From an uncultured Clostridium sp. (lineage in GTDB: Bacteria > Bacillota > Clostridia > TANB77 > CAG-508), in assembly GCA_945946655.1 (NCBI GenBank), contig CAMEWM010000006.1:1-59318 (forward strand): 59,318 nucleotides of DNA. Reading direction: 5' to 3'. Below, piece after piece: positions 9,165-17,932 of the stretch; the stretch's first letter is position 1, and every line of letters begins with the position of its first letter. A program made the translations under genes and the position numbers. The notes below the pieces were generated by a model. The model was given only the letters and a program-made list of their open reading frames with translations, was not told the origin of the DNA and made no database searches.

Positions 9165-9644
9165 TTAACTAAATATTGTCCCAACAGCACCTAAGACACC
9201 AGCTGTTCCAAGTCCCATGATGATACCGGCTAAAATGACGCCTGCCATAACGGCAATAATGCTCTTTTTAAAATCCATATCTAAAAGACTAGCTGCTAAT
9301 GTACCTGTCCAAGCACCTGTACCGGGAACTGGAATTCCTACGAAAAGAAATAATGCCCAATATAGTCCTCGTCCAGCTTTTTCTTGTAATTTTTTTCCAC
9401 CTTTTTCACCTTTTTCTAGGCAAAATTTAAAAAATTTTCCAATAAATTTTTTATCAGAGCCCCATACTAATACTTTTCTTGCAAAAAAGAAGATAAAAGG
9501 TACAGGGAGCATATTTCCAATAATGCATATTATATAAAGCCAAACTGGATTTAACCTCATTCCCAATCCGATAGGAATAGAACCTCTTAATTCAATAAGT
9601 GGCACCATAGATACCAAAAACATTAATAAATACTTCTTAAACAT
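9165..9644 (-). CDS. small multidrug export family membrane protein (COG2426 type)
   Basis: A 159-residue integral membrane protein with about four hydrophobic segments and conserved blocks PLIELRGSIPIGLG (near residue 15) and GIPVPGTGAWTG (near 103), which I associate with the family annotated as small multidrug export protein (Pfam Sm_multidrug_ex). The transport function is only a family label and has little experimental support. TAGGAG precedes the ATG. It is a single gene convergent with rnr. Confidence 0.8.
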   Translation of the reverse strand: MFKKYLLMFLVSMVPLIELRGSIPIGLGMRLNPVWLYIICIIGNMLPVPFIFFFARKVLVWGSDKKFIGKFFKFCLEKGEKGGKKLQEKAGRGLYWALFLFVGIPVPGTGAWTGTLAASLLDMDFKKSIIAVMAGVILAGIIMGLGTAGVLGAVGTIFS

Positions 9645-9662
9645 TATAAAACTCCTAAAAAT

Positions 9663-9910
9663 AATTTCAACAAAAAATATTGTACTATATAAAATAAAAA
9701 ATGTAAATAGTGAAAGAAATTATAAGTAAATATTGTAATATTATGCTAAGCAACTATATTGTCAAAGAATATGTGGTAAATATTGCTAGAGGCGAAAATG
9801 ATGAATGGTATCGGACATTAAGTGGACTGTTGGCTATTGATGTTGTAGAGATGTCTAGTAAAAAGAAATACAACTTAAAGGTTGGCATAAAGCTAGCCTT
9901 TTACTGTTTA
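9663..9910 (+). ncRNA. unassigned segment, possibly a small non-coding RNA
   Basis: The 331 bases between the export protein and the metallophosphoesterase hold no convincing gene. A 69-codon frame beginning with GTG at 9710 has no ribosome binding site and no recognisable motif. Promoter-like TTCAAC/TATAAA elements lie near 9665-9694, and a hairpin (AAAGGTTGGC / GCTAGCCTTT, 10 bp with two G-U pairs, loop ATAAA) ends the segment at about 9879-9903. That layout fits a roughly 200-nt transcript. I could not fit it to 6S, tmRNA, SRP or RNase P RNA by eye. Confidence 0.3.
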
Positions 9911-9915
9911 TATAA

Positions 9916-9944
9916 TTGAATATGAGATTTTATTATGATATAAT
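9916..9944 (+). promoter_or_regulatory. sigma-A-like promoter of the metallophosphoesterase gene
   Basis: TTGAAT (9916-9921) and a perfect TATAAT (9939-9944) with a 17-base spacer, 31 bases before the ATG. Confidence 0.65.
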
Positions 9945-9975
9945 GATTTCAATATTAAAATAACGGAGGTACATC

Positions 9976-10671
9976 ATGATATTAGATAAAATAAAAAAGT
10001 TGTTTGAAAAAAAAGAAATAGAAAAATTTAAAGATGAGATAAAAAATGATACTTATGAAGATAGCTTATTTAGAGAATATGGAGCTTGTGAGAAAAGAGA
10101 AATAAATAAAATAAAATTATTAATAATCACTGATACACATAATTGTTTATATTATGATAAAGAAAGTATGGAGAAAATAAAAAATGCAGAATATGATATA
10201 TGTTTAATATTGGGAGATGTAACTAATAGTGACATATACGAGATACTAAAAGTAGTGCCTTATGAAAAAATTTATGGCTTATTAGGAAATCATGATGGAC
10301 TTGACAGGTTTGATGAATCTGGAATAAGAAATTTAAATGGCAAAGTTGTTAATATTAAGGGAGTAAGTATTGCTGGAATACAGGGAAGTTTTAGATATAA
10401 ACAAGGCGATTATGGTATGTACACACATGAAGAAAGTATACAAATTGCAGAAAATATGCCAGGTGCAGATATATTGGTATCACATGATAGACCATTTATA
10501 AAAGATAATCATGACAATGTTCATGATGGATTAAAAGGAATAACATACTATTTATATAAAAACCATGTTCCATTAGAAATACATGGACACTTACATGAGG
10601 AATCAGAAGAAATATTAAAAAGTGGAACTAAAGTAATAGGAGCATATAAAGTAGCAATAATAGAGGTTTAG
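9976..10671 (+). CDS. calcineurin-like metallophosphoesterase
   Basis: A dinuclear-metal phosphoesterase with all five signature motifs in order: D53-T-H55, LILGDV near 80, GNHD near 104, SHD near 168 and the final HGHLH near 204. Residues 1-45 form a charged helical extension not needed for the fold. Total 231 residues. Compact family members include phosphodiesterases and nucleases; nothing here fixes the substrate. It has its own promoter and a GGAGG ribosome binding site and is monocistronic in front of the pheS T-box. Confidence 0.85.
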   Translation: MILDKIKKLFEKKEIEKFKDEIKNDTYEDSLFREYGACEKREINKIKLLIITDTHNCLYYDKESMEKIKNAEYDICLILGDVTNSDIYEILKVVPYEKIYGLLGNHDGLDRFDESGIRNLNGKVVNIKGVSIAGIQGSFRYKQGDYGMYTHEESIQIAENMPGADILVSHDRPFIKDNHDNVHDGLKGITYYLYKNHVPLEIHGHLHEESEEILKSGTKVIGAYKVAIIEV

Positions 10672-10673
10672 AC

Positions 10674-10702
10674 TTTACAAATTTTTAAAAATATGATATT
10701 AT
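10674..10702 (+). promoter_or_regulatory. promoter of the pheST T-box transcript
   Basis: TTTACA (10674-10679) and TATTAT (10697-10702) are separated by 17 bases just upstream of the T-box leader. Confidence 0.6.
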
Positions 10703-10708
10703 AAACAA

Positions 10709-10980
10709 TATTGATAAGAGCCGATGAAAAAGCAAAGTATGTAATTAATTAATGTATTAAAGAGAGAGAGGTTATTAGCTGAAAGCCAATCATATAGTAA
10801 TTACAGAAATTTCACTTTAGAGGTTTCTTTCTGAATCAATAGTAGGAAAGAACGGTAGCAAACGTTATAGCTATAATGAGGTTAATTGTACAATTAATGA
10901 AGATAGGTGGTACCACGAACATAGAGTCATTCGTCCTATAAAATATTAGAAATAATATTTTATGCGAATGGCTTTTTTTG
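10709..10980 (+). promoter_or_regulatory. T-box riboswitch, phenylalanine specific (pheST leader)
   Basis: The leader has the AGAGAGAGAGG stem I base, the GCTGAAAG block, a specifier loop whose best triplet is TTC (10811-10813) followed by the conserved A, the stem III segment AGTAGGAAAG, and the T-box AGGTGGTACCACG (10905-10917). A Rho-independent terminator follows: AGTCATTCG (10925-10933) pairs with CGAATGGCT (10965-10973) with an inner ATAAAATATT stem and a T-run to 10979. Uncharged tRNA-Phe would favour the antiterminator and expression of pheST. UUC as specifier agrees with the downstream genes. Confidence 0.95.
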
Positions 10981-10994
10981 AAAGGAGAATAAGT

Positions 10995-12029
10995 ATGAAG
11001 GAAAAGCTTGAGGAAATAAGCAGAAAGTCAAAAGAAAAAATTGCCGAAATTAAAGATAGTCAAGCACTAAACGATTTTAAAGTAAAGGTGCTAGGAAAAA
11101 AAGGAGAACTAACAGAAATATTAAGAGGAATGAAAGATATAGCAGCAGAAGAGAGACCTGCTGTAGGAAGCCTTGTGAATAAAATTAGAGATGAAATTGA
11201 AACTATGATTTCAGAAAAGGAAGCAGAGTTTAAAAATAAAGATTTACAAGAAAGACTAGAAAAAGAGAAAATTGATGTTACACTTCCTGCAACAAAAGTT
11301 AAGAGAGGAAGCGAGCATCCACTAAATAGAATAATTGAAGAAGTGGAAGATTTATTTGTTTCTATGGGTTATGATGTGGTATCAGGACCAGAGCTTGAAA
11401 CAGACGAATATTGTTTTGAAAGATTAAACCTTCCAAAGGGACATCCTGCAAGGGATATGCAAGATAGTTTTTATATAACATCAGAGTATTTATTAAGAAC
11501 ACAAACGTCAGCTGTTCAGGCAAGAACTATGATGGCAAATGAAGAGAAGACTCCAATAAGAGTTATTTGTCCAGGAAAAACATATAGAAAAGAAGATGAT
11601 GCCACACATTCTCATCAGTTTAACCAAGTTGAAGGACTTGTTATAGATAAAAATATTTCTTTTGCAGATTTAAAAGGAACCTTAGAGATATTTATGAAAA
11701 AGATGCTTGGAGAAAATACTAAATTAAGATTTAGACCAAGTTATTTCCCATTTACAGAGCCTTCATATGAAGTTGATGTAAGCTGCTTTAAATGTGGAGG
11801 AAAAGGATGCAATTTGTGCAAACAAACAGGATGGATAGAACTTTTAGGATCAGGAATTGTTCATCCAAATGTACTAAAAATGAATGGTTATGATCCAGAA
11901 GTATATAGCGGATTTGCATTTGGAACAGGACTTGATAGACTTGCAATGTTTAAATATGGAATAACAGATATGAGATTATTATATGCAAATGATGTGAAAT
12001 TTTTATCACAATTTGATAGAAAAGATTAA
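10995..12029 (+). CDS. pheS: phenylalanyl-tRNA synthetase alpha subunit
   Basis: Catalytic alpha subunit of the (alpha-beta)2 class II enzyme. The 344 residues hold an N-terminal coiled coil (about 1-90), motif 2 (KTYRKEDDATHSHQFNQVEG near 187) and motif 3 (GFAFGTGLDRLAMFKYGI near 306), with a Cys-rich SCFKCGGKGCNLCKQTGWIE insertion near 262. An in-frame ATG at 10962 lies inside the terminator of the T-box, so the ATG at 10995 behind AAAGGAG is the start. It is regulated by the upstream T-box. Confidence 0.97.
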   Translation: MKEKLEEISRKSKEKIAEIKDSQALNDFKVKVLGKKGELTEILRGMKDIAAEERPAVGSLVNKIRDEIETMISEKEAEFKNKDLQERLEKEKIDVTLPATKVKRGSEHPLNRIIEEVEDLFVSMGYDVVSGPELETDEYCFERLNLPKGHPARDMQDSFYITSEYLLRTQTSAVQARTMMANEEKTPIRVICPGKTYRKEDDATHSHQFNQVEGLVIDKNISFADLKGTLEIFMKKMLGENTKLRFRPSYFPFTEPSYEVDVSCFKCGGKGCNLCKQTGWIELLGSGIVHPNVLKMNGYDPEVYSGFAFGTGLDRLAMFKYGITDMRLLYANDVKFLSQFDRKD

Positions 12030-12060
12030 TAAGAAAATCTGTTTTGAAGGGAGAATATAA

Positions 12061-14430
12061 ATGAAATTAAGTACAAATTTCTTGAAAGATTATGTAGATG
12101 TTGAAGCTGATTTACACACTTTGGCAGAGGATATGACTAAAGTAGGAAATGAATATGATTCAGCAGAAAATTTAATAAATGCAACCAATTTAACTATTGG
12201 AGAAGTATTGGAATGTGAAATGCATCCCGATTCAGACCACTTACATGTATGCAAAGTTAATACAGGAAATGAAGTATTGCAAATTGTTTGCGGAGCACCA
12301 AATGTAAGAAAAGGATTAAAGGTAATTGTTGCTTTACCGGGAGCAAAGCTTCCTGGAGGAGTAACAATAAATAGAAGTATGAAACGTGGAGTTGAATCTA
12401 ATGGAATGTTGTGTTCTATTGCAGAACTTGGACTAGAAAGTAAATTCTTGGAACCAAAAGATAAAGAGGGAATACATGAATTACCGGCAGATGCACCTGT
12501 TGGGAAAGATCCAATAAAATACATGCAAATGGATGATGGCGTAATTGATTTTGAATTAACCGCAAACCGTGGAGATTTATTAAGTATATTAGGAATGGCA
12601 TATGAAATAGGAGCTATTTATGATAAAAAAGTAAAAGAACCAGATTTATCACATGGTCAAAATAACGAAGATATAAATGATAGCTTTAAGATAAATGTAA
12701 AAACAGATAATTGTACATTGTTCTTAGCTAAAAAGGTAGAAAATGTGCAAATAAAAGAAAGCCCAACATTTATAAAAAATAGGTTAATAGCATCAGGAAT
12801 AAGACCAATCAATAATGTTGTAGATATTAGTAACTATGTAATGTTGGAGCTAGGTCAACCATTACATTTTTATGACGCAGATAAATTACAAGGATGCATA
12901 GAAGTAAGAATGGCAGAAGCAGGAGAGAAGCTTACAACTCTAGATAATATAGAAAGAACACTAACACCCGATGATATTGTTATATCGAATGGAAAAGAAA
13001 CTATCGGCTTAGCTGGAGTTATGGGGGGGTTAGATACAGAAATTACAGAGAATACAAAAAATGTAATTATAGAAGCAGCAATATTTGATTCTGTTAAAGT
13101 AAGAAAAACTGCTCAGAAGATTGTAAGAAGTGAAGCAAGTAATAGATTTGAAAAAGGCTTAGATCCAAATAGAACTTATATGGCTGCTGAAAGAGCAGCA
13201 AAGCTTTTAGAAGAATATGCTGAAGGAACAGTAGTTGGAGGAACAGTAGAATACAACAAAGAGGATATGTCAGATAGAAGAATCGAAATAACATATCAAA
13301 AAATAAATGATATATTGGGTGCACAAATATCAAAACAAGATGTTCTTGATGCATTTAGAAGATTAGGTTTCAGTTCTAAACAAGATGGAGAAAAAATTGA
13401 AGTATCTGTTCCAAGAAGAAGATTAGATATAGCTATAAAAGAAGACTTAATAGAAGAAGTTGGACGTATATATGGTGTTGACAACATAGAGCCCAAAGTA
13501 CCAGTTATGCCAATAAAAATGGGAAGCTATGACAATACAACAAGAGAGATAAGACATAAAATGATGAATCTTGGACTAAATGAGACATTATCATATGTAT
13601 TAGTAAACGAAAAAGAAGCTAAAAATTATATAAGTGATGACACTATAGAACCAATTAAACTATTGGCACCGCTTACAGAAGACAGAAGCACATTAAGATG
13701 CAGTATTATAACATCATTATATAAAATATATGAATATAATGTAGCTCACTACAATAAAGATGTATCAATATTCGAGATAGGAAAAACATTCTATAAAAAA
13801 GGTGAGGAATATAAAGAAGAAAATAAAGTAGCATGCCTAATGACTGGCAATTACTATTATGGAATAAATAATAGTAAACAAGTAGACTTCTACATTATAA
13901 AGGGAATAGCAGAAGAATTGCTAGACTTCTTGGGATATGGCGGAAGATACAGTTTTGTAGTAAAAGATAACATGCCAAAAGAACTACACCCAGGACAATC
14001 AGCAATGATATCAGTAAACAACGACATAGTTGGAATAATTGGAAAGGTACATCCAGAAATAACAAAAGAATCGGTATATGTAATGGAAATAAACTTAGAT
14101 AAACTTCTATCAAAGAAAACAGGAAAAATGAAATATAAAGAAATATCAAAATACCCAACAGTAAAAAAAGATGTATCTATAGTTGTAGACAAAAACATAA
14201 CGGCTAGCGAAATATCAATGCAAATAAAGAAAGCTTCAGGTTCATTATTAATAAATAGTGAAGTATTCGATGTTTATACAGGAAAAGGAATAGAAGAAGG
14301 GAAAAAGAGTATTGCATATTCACTAACATTTGGAAGCAATGATAGAACTCTAACAGACGAGGAAATAAATGCAATACTAGATAAAATAATTGAAAAATTA
14401 TCAAAAATAGGAGAAGTTAGGGACCATTAA
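12061..14430 (+). CDS. pheT: phenylalanyl-tRNA synthetase beta subunit
   Basis: Beta subunit with an N-terminal tRNA-binding (EMAP-like) domain (about 40-150), B3/B4 editing domain (about 210-385), B5 domain (about 400-470), catalytic-like core and C-terminal ferredoxin-fold anticodon-binding domain (about 695-789, beginning near YKEISKYPTVKKDVSIV). Length 789 is normal. GAAGGGAG precedes the ATG, 31 bases after pheS. The last codons (VRDH) and stop lie inside a GGGAC hairpin repeat that extends into the intergenic space, so the very C-terminus may derive from that repeat. Confidence 0.97.
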   Translation: MKLSTNFLKDYVDVEADLHTLAEDMTKVGNEYDSAENLINATNLTIGEVLECEMHPDSDHLHVCKVNTGNEVLQIVCGAPNVRKGLKVIVALPGAKLPGGVTINRSMKRGVESNGMLCSIAELGLESKFLEPKDKEGIHELPADAPVGKDPIKYMQMDDGVIDFELTANRGDLLSILGMAYEIGAIYDKKVKEPDLSHGQNNEDINDSFKINVKTDNCTLFLAKKVENVQIKESPTFIKNRLIASGIRPINNVVDISNYVMLELGQPLHFYDADKLQGCIEVRMAEAGEKLTTLDNIERTLTPDDIVISNGKETIGLAGVMGGLDTEITENTKNVIIEAAIFDSVKVRKTAQKIVRSEASNRFEKGLDPNRTYMAAERAAKLLEEYAEGTVVGGTVEYNKEDMSDRRIEITYQKINDILGAQISKQDVLDAFRRLGFSSKQDGEKIEVSVPRRRLDIAIKEDLIEEVGRIYGVDNIEPKVPVMPIKMGSYDNTTREIRHKMMNLGLNETLSYVLVNEKEAKNYISDDTIEPIKLLAPLTEDRSTLRCSIITSLYKIYEYNVAHYNKDVSIFEIGKTFYKKGEEYKEENKVACLMTGNYYYGINNSKQVDFYIIKGIAEELLDFLGYGGRYSFVVKDNMPKELHPGQSAMISVNNDIVGIIGKVHPEITKESVYVMEINLDKLLSKKTGKMKYKEISKYPTVKKDVSIVVDKNITASEISMQIKKASGSLLINSEVFDVYTGKGIEEGKKSIAYSLTFGSNDRTLTDEEINAILDKIIEKLSKIGEVRDH

Positions 14431-14450
14431 AAAACGTCCCTAATGGTTCC
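14417..14450 (+). repeat. GGGAC-type hairpin repeat, copy 1
   Basis: TTAGGGAC (14417-14424) and GTCCCTAA (14436-14443) form a perfect 8-bp inverted repeat around CATTAAAAAAC, followed by TGGTTCC. The segment CATTAAAAAACGTCCCTAATGG is closely matched at 41124-41145, and the GGGACGG core recurs at 53125. It overlaps the pheT stop codon and ends 8 bases before the radA ribosome binding site region. Confidence 0.6.
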
Positions 14451-14461
14451 AAGGAGGAAAA

Positions 14462-15826
14462 ATGGCAAAAGCAAAATCAGTTTTTGTATGTAATGAATGT
14501 GGATATGAGTCTCCTAAATGGCTTGGAAAGTGCCCAGCTTGTAATAGTTGGAACACATTTTTTGAACAAAAAATTGTTGAGACAAAGTCTTCTACAACAG
14601 GAAAAGCTATAAAAGAAAAGGCGACTCCACAAGTTTTGGATGAGGTTGTTGGAAAAAATGAATCTAGAATTAATACTGGAATTGCAGAACTAAATAGAGT
14701 TTTAGGAGGAGGATTAGTAAAGGGGTCACTAGTATTGTTAGGAGGAGAACCCGGAATTGGAAAGTCTACTCTTATATTGGAGTTATGTGATAAAATTACA
14801 GGAAACGGAAAAGTCTTATATGTTTCTGGGGAAGAGTCAGCAGAACAAGTTAAAATTAGAGCAGACAGATTAGAAATAAAAAATAATAATATTATGTTTT
14901 TAGGAGAAACTGATATTGATATAATTGAAGAGACAATATTAGCAATGAATCCAAAACTCGTAATTATAGATTCGATTCAAACAATGTATTCGGAAGAAAT
15001 AACATCAGCGGCAGGGACTGTTAGTCAAGTAAGAGAAATCACAGCAAGAATCATGAGAATATGCAAAGGACACCAGATAACCACAATAATTATTGGACAT
15101 GTTACAAAAGATGGTAACATAGCAGGACCAAGAGTTTTAGAACATATGGTTGATACAGTTTTGTACTTGGAAGGTGAAAGATATTTTTCTTATAGGGTAT
15201 TAAGAGCTGTAAAAAATAGGTTTGGATCAACAAATGAGATTGGAATGTTCGAGATGCAGAATGAAGGAATGATAGAAATAAAAAATCCTTCACAAATATT
15301 GATTTCTGATAGAGAAGATAATCCACCAGGATCGGTAATTGTGGCAAGTATGGAGGGTACTAGACCTTTATTGATCGAATTACAAGCGCTAACTACTCCT
15401 AGTGTATTTGGTATGCCAAGAAGATCCGCCAATGGAATTGATTATAATAGGCTAACAATGTTAATTGCAGTTTTGGAAAAGAAATCAAGCCTTCCACTTG
15501 GATCCCAAGATGTATATCTAAATGTAGTAAGTGGCATTAAGTTAGTTGAGCCAGCCTTAGATTTAGGTATTGTATTAGTGGTTGCTTCCAGTTTTAGAAA
15601 TATAGCAATATCTAAAGATGTCGCAGTTATAGGAGAGGTAGGCTTAACAGGGGAAATAAGAGCTGTTAATATGATTGAAAAGAGAATTAAAGAAGCTGAA
15701 AAAATGGGATTCAAAACATGTATAATTCCAGAAAGTAACAAAAAACTATTGAAAGAAAATTATAAAATAGATATAATAGGAGTTAGGACAATAGGAGAAG
15801 CCATGCAAAAGATAGGATTAAAGTAA
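14462..15826 (+). CDS. radA: DNA repair protein RadA (Sms)
   Basis: RecA-like branch-migration helicase in recombination repair. It has the N-terminal C4 zinc finger (CNEC near residue 10 and CPAC near 27), Walker A GGEPGIGKST near 97, the RadA-specific KNRFGS motif near 257, and a C-terminal Lon-like domain (about 290-454, containing GSQDVYLNVVSGIKL). Length 454 is normal. An AAGGAGG ribosome binding site is 5 bases from the ATG. disA follows directly, as in Bacillus subtilis, where RadA and DisA interact. Confidence 0.97.
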   Translation: MAKAKSVFVCNECGYESPKWLGKCPACNSWNTFFEQKIVETKSSTTGKAIKEKATPQVLDEVVGKNESRINTGIAELNRVLGGGLVKGSLVLLGGEPGIGKSTLILELCDKITGNGKVLYVSGEESAEQVKIRADRLEIKNNNIMFLGETDIDIIEETILAMNPKLVIIDSIQTMYSEEITSAAGTVSQVREITARIMRICKGHQITTIIIGHVTKDGNIAGPRVLEHMVDTVLYLEGERYFSYRVLRAVKNRFGSTNEIGMFEMQNEGMIEIKNPSQILISDREDNPPGSVIVASMEGTRPLLIELQALTTPSVFGMPRRSANGIDYNRLTMLIAVLEKKSSLPLGSQDVYLNVVSGIKLVEPALDLGIVLVVASSFRNIAISKDVAVIGEVGLTGEIRAVNMIEKRIKEAEKMGFKTCIIPESNKKLLKENYKIDIIGVRTIGEAMQKIGLK

Positions 15827-15887
15827 AAAACTTATGAAATATGTAATTTTTACATAATTGATAGTCTAATTTAGGAGGAATGATAAA

Positions 15888-16961
15888 TTGGCAACTACCA
15901 ACAATCAAATTTTAGAAGTTTTGAAAACAATTGCACCAGGCACACCAATAAGAGAAGGACTAGAAAATATTTTGAAAGCTAAAACTGGTGGACTTATTGT
16001 AATTGGCGATGGTAAAGAGGTTATGGATATAGCAGATGGAGGATTTAAAATAGATGTAGATTATACTCCAGCTAGATTATATGAACTTGCAAAGATGGAT
16101 GGAGCAATAATAATTAGTTCTGACTTTAAAAGGATCTTATTTGCAAATACTCAATTAATACCATCTTCAAATATTCCTACTGTAGAAACAGGTACAAGGC
16201 ATAGAACTGCAGAACGTACAGCTAAACAAACAGGAGATTTAGTTATTAGTATATCTCAAAGAAGAAATATAATAACAATATTTAAAGGATATGATAGATA
16301 TGTATTAGAAGATACAGCAAAAGTAATAACTAAAGCTAATCAAGCACTTCAAACAGTTGAAAAATATATGAAAGTCTTTGATAGTAAATTAAATCTTTTA
16401 AATGAGTATGAGTTTAATGATATTGTAACATTAGAAAACGTAATAGTTGCAATACAAAGAGCTGAAATGGTTATGAATGTGGCAGATGAAGTTCAGAAGT
16501 CTATATATGAACTTGGAGAAGATGGTAGACTTTTGGAAATGCAATTAGAAGAATTGATTGGTAATTTAGAAGACGAAGAATTACTAATGGTAAAAGACTA
16601 TGTTGTACAAAACAAGAGAAGAAAACCAGAAACTGTGCTCGAAGAAATAAAAAAATTATCGAGAGAAGATTTAATGAAATCACAGGTAATTGCTAAAATC
16701 TTGGGATATGGAGACTTTGATAATTATGATGAAGTTGGAGTTTATACGAAAGGATATAGAGTTTTAAATAAAATTCCAAGGATGCCAAATAGCATAGTAG
16801 AGAATCTAGTCAAATCATTTAAATCTTTTCAGCATATATTAGCGGCTGATATTCCACAATTGGATGATGTAGATGGAATTGGAGAGGTAAGAGCTAGGAC
16901 AATAAAACAATCATTAAGAAGAATGCAAGAACAATTTGTATTTGATAATGAGATATTATAA
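15888..16961 (+). CDS. disA: DNA integrity scanning diadenylate cyclase DisA
   Basis: Makes cyclic di-AMP from two ATP while scanning DNA for branched structures. The N-terminal DAC domain has the DGA motif (KMDGAIII near residue 70) and the RHR motif (GTRHRTAERTA near 104). A central helical domain follows and a C-terminal helix-hairpin-helix (DVDGIGEVRARTI near 325) binds branched DNA. Length 357 is typical. The start is TTG at 15888, placed 9 bases after AGGAGG; the nearby ATG at 15880 is out of frame. Confidence 0.96.
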   Translation: MATTNNQILEVLKTIAPGTPIREGLENILKAKTGGLIVIGDGKEVMDIADGGFKIDVDYTPARLYELAKMDGAIIISSDFKRILFANTQLIPSSNIPTVETGTRHRTAERTAKQTGDLVISISQRRNIITIFKGYDRYVLEDTAKVITKANQALQTVEKYMKVFDSKLNLLNEYEFNDIVTLENVIVAIQRAEMVMNVADEVQKSIYELGEDGRLLEMQLEELIGNLEDEELLMVKDYVVQNKRRKPETVLEEIKKLSREDLMKSQVIAKILGYGDFDNYDEVGVYTKGYRVLNKIPRMPNSIVENLVKSFKSFQHILAADIPQLDDVDGIGEVRARTIKQSLRRMQEQFVFDNEIL

Positions 16962-17055
16962 AATAAAAGTAAAAAATTGTTATGTAAAAGATATTTACAA
17001 AAATGGCTAAAAGATATATATTTTATCTTAAAAGAAGAAAAAGAGAGGAATAAAT

Positions 17056-17838
17056 ATGAACAAATTTGTAAAAATACTATTAATAGTTATTATAATCGTT
17101 TCAATAATAGGAATCGGATTTTTAGGATATGGATATTATGAAAAGGCAACTAAAAAAATAGAAAATCCAATAGCTACAATAGAAGTAGAAAATTATGGAA
17201 CAATTAAAATAGAATTGTATCCGGATATAGCACCAAATACAGTTACGAATTTTATAAGACTTGCAAATCGTGGATTTTATGATGGAAAAACTTTTCATAG
17301 AACGATTCCTGATTTTATGATCCAAGGAGGATCTAAAAATGGCAATGGTGAAGGTGACCCAACTATAAGTGATATTAGAGATGGTGGATCTGAAACAGAG
17401 ACCTATGCAATAAAAGGTGAATTTATCGCAAATGATTATGAAAAGAATACATTAAAATTAAAAAAAGGCGTTATAGCAATGGCTAGAGTGGACTATAGTG
17501 ATATAAGTTCATCATTAACAAAAAATGGATATGATTCAGCTGGTTGTCAATTCTTTATTATGAATGCGGATAATGATAACATAAATGGTCTATATGCTGG
17601 TTTTGGACAAGTGATAGAAGGACTAGATGTCGTAGATAAAATTGCAAATGTTGAAGTTGTAACAAGAGACTCAAGTGCTTCTGAAGGTGTAGATCAACCA
17701 ATTGATCCTCCAGTAATTACAAGTATAAGAGTAGAAACTTATGGAGTGGACTATGGAGAGCCTGAAACAATAGAGCCATTCAATTATTATAATTGGTTAA
17801 TGAAACAATATCCATCATCATATTCAACAGGAGAGTAA
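17056..17838 (+). CDS. membrane-anchored cyclophilin-type peptidyl-prolyl isomerase
   Basis: An N-terminal membrane anchor (residues 5-27) without a lipobox is followed by an extracytoplasmic cyclophilin domain (about 40-225). Recognisable are YGTIKIELYPDIAPNTVTNF, GFYDGKTFHRTIPDFMIQGG and CQFFIMN. The Arg of FHR, the core catalytic residue, is present. Residues 100-150 contain a loop insertion (ETETYAIKGEFIANDYEKN) common in clostridial forms. 260 residues. It probably assists folding of exported proteins. A second, shorter cyclophilin is at 54045. Confidence 0.88.
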   Translation: MNKFVKILLIVIIIVSIIGIGFLGYGYYEKATKKIENPIATIEVENYGTIKIELYPDIAPNTVTNFIRLANRGFYDGKTFHRTIPDFMIQGGSKNGNGEGDPTISDIRDGGSETETYAIKGEFIANDYEKNTLKLKKGVIAMARVDYSDISSSLTKNGYDSAGCQFFIMNADNDNINGLYAGFGQVIEGLDVVDKIANVEVVTRDSSASEGVDQPIDPPVITSIRVETYGVDYGEPETIEPFNYYNWLMKQYPSSYSTGE

Positions 17839-17877
17839 TAATTAAATAAGTTTAAAACATATATATTTGGTTATGAT

Positions 17878-17916
17878 AATAACAAATAAATTTTAAAAAT
17901 TTATTTGTTATTTTTT
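17878..17916 (+). terminator. intrinsic terminator after the cyclophilin gene
   Basis: A 13-bp perfect AT-rich stem (AATAACAAATAAA / TTTATTTGTTATT) followed by six Ts. It lies only 16 bases before spoIVB, so spoIVB transcription must either read through or be arranged otherwise. Confidence 0.75.
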
Positions 17917-17932
17917 ATGCAAGGAGCCAAAA

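Noticed and set aside
9710-9919. A 69-codon open frame in the gap before the metallophosphoesterase gene.
   Set aside because: It starts with GTG without any ribosome binding site, has no recognisable motif, and its 3' part is a hairpin. I treat the segment as possibly non-coding instead of as a gene.
10962-10994. An upstream in-frame ATG for pheS.
   Set aside because: It lies inside the 3' arm of the T-box terminator and lacks a ribosome binding site; the ATG at 10995 follows AAAGGAG.
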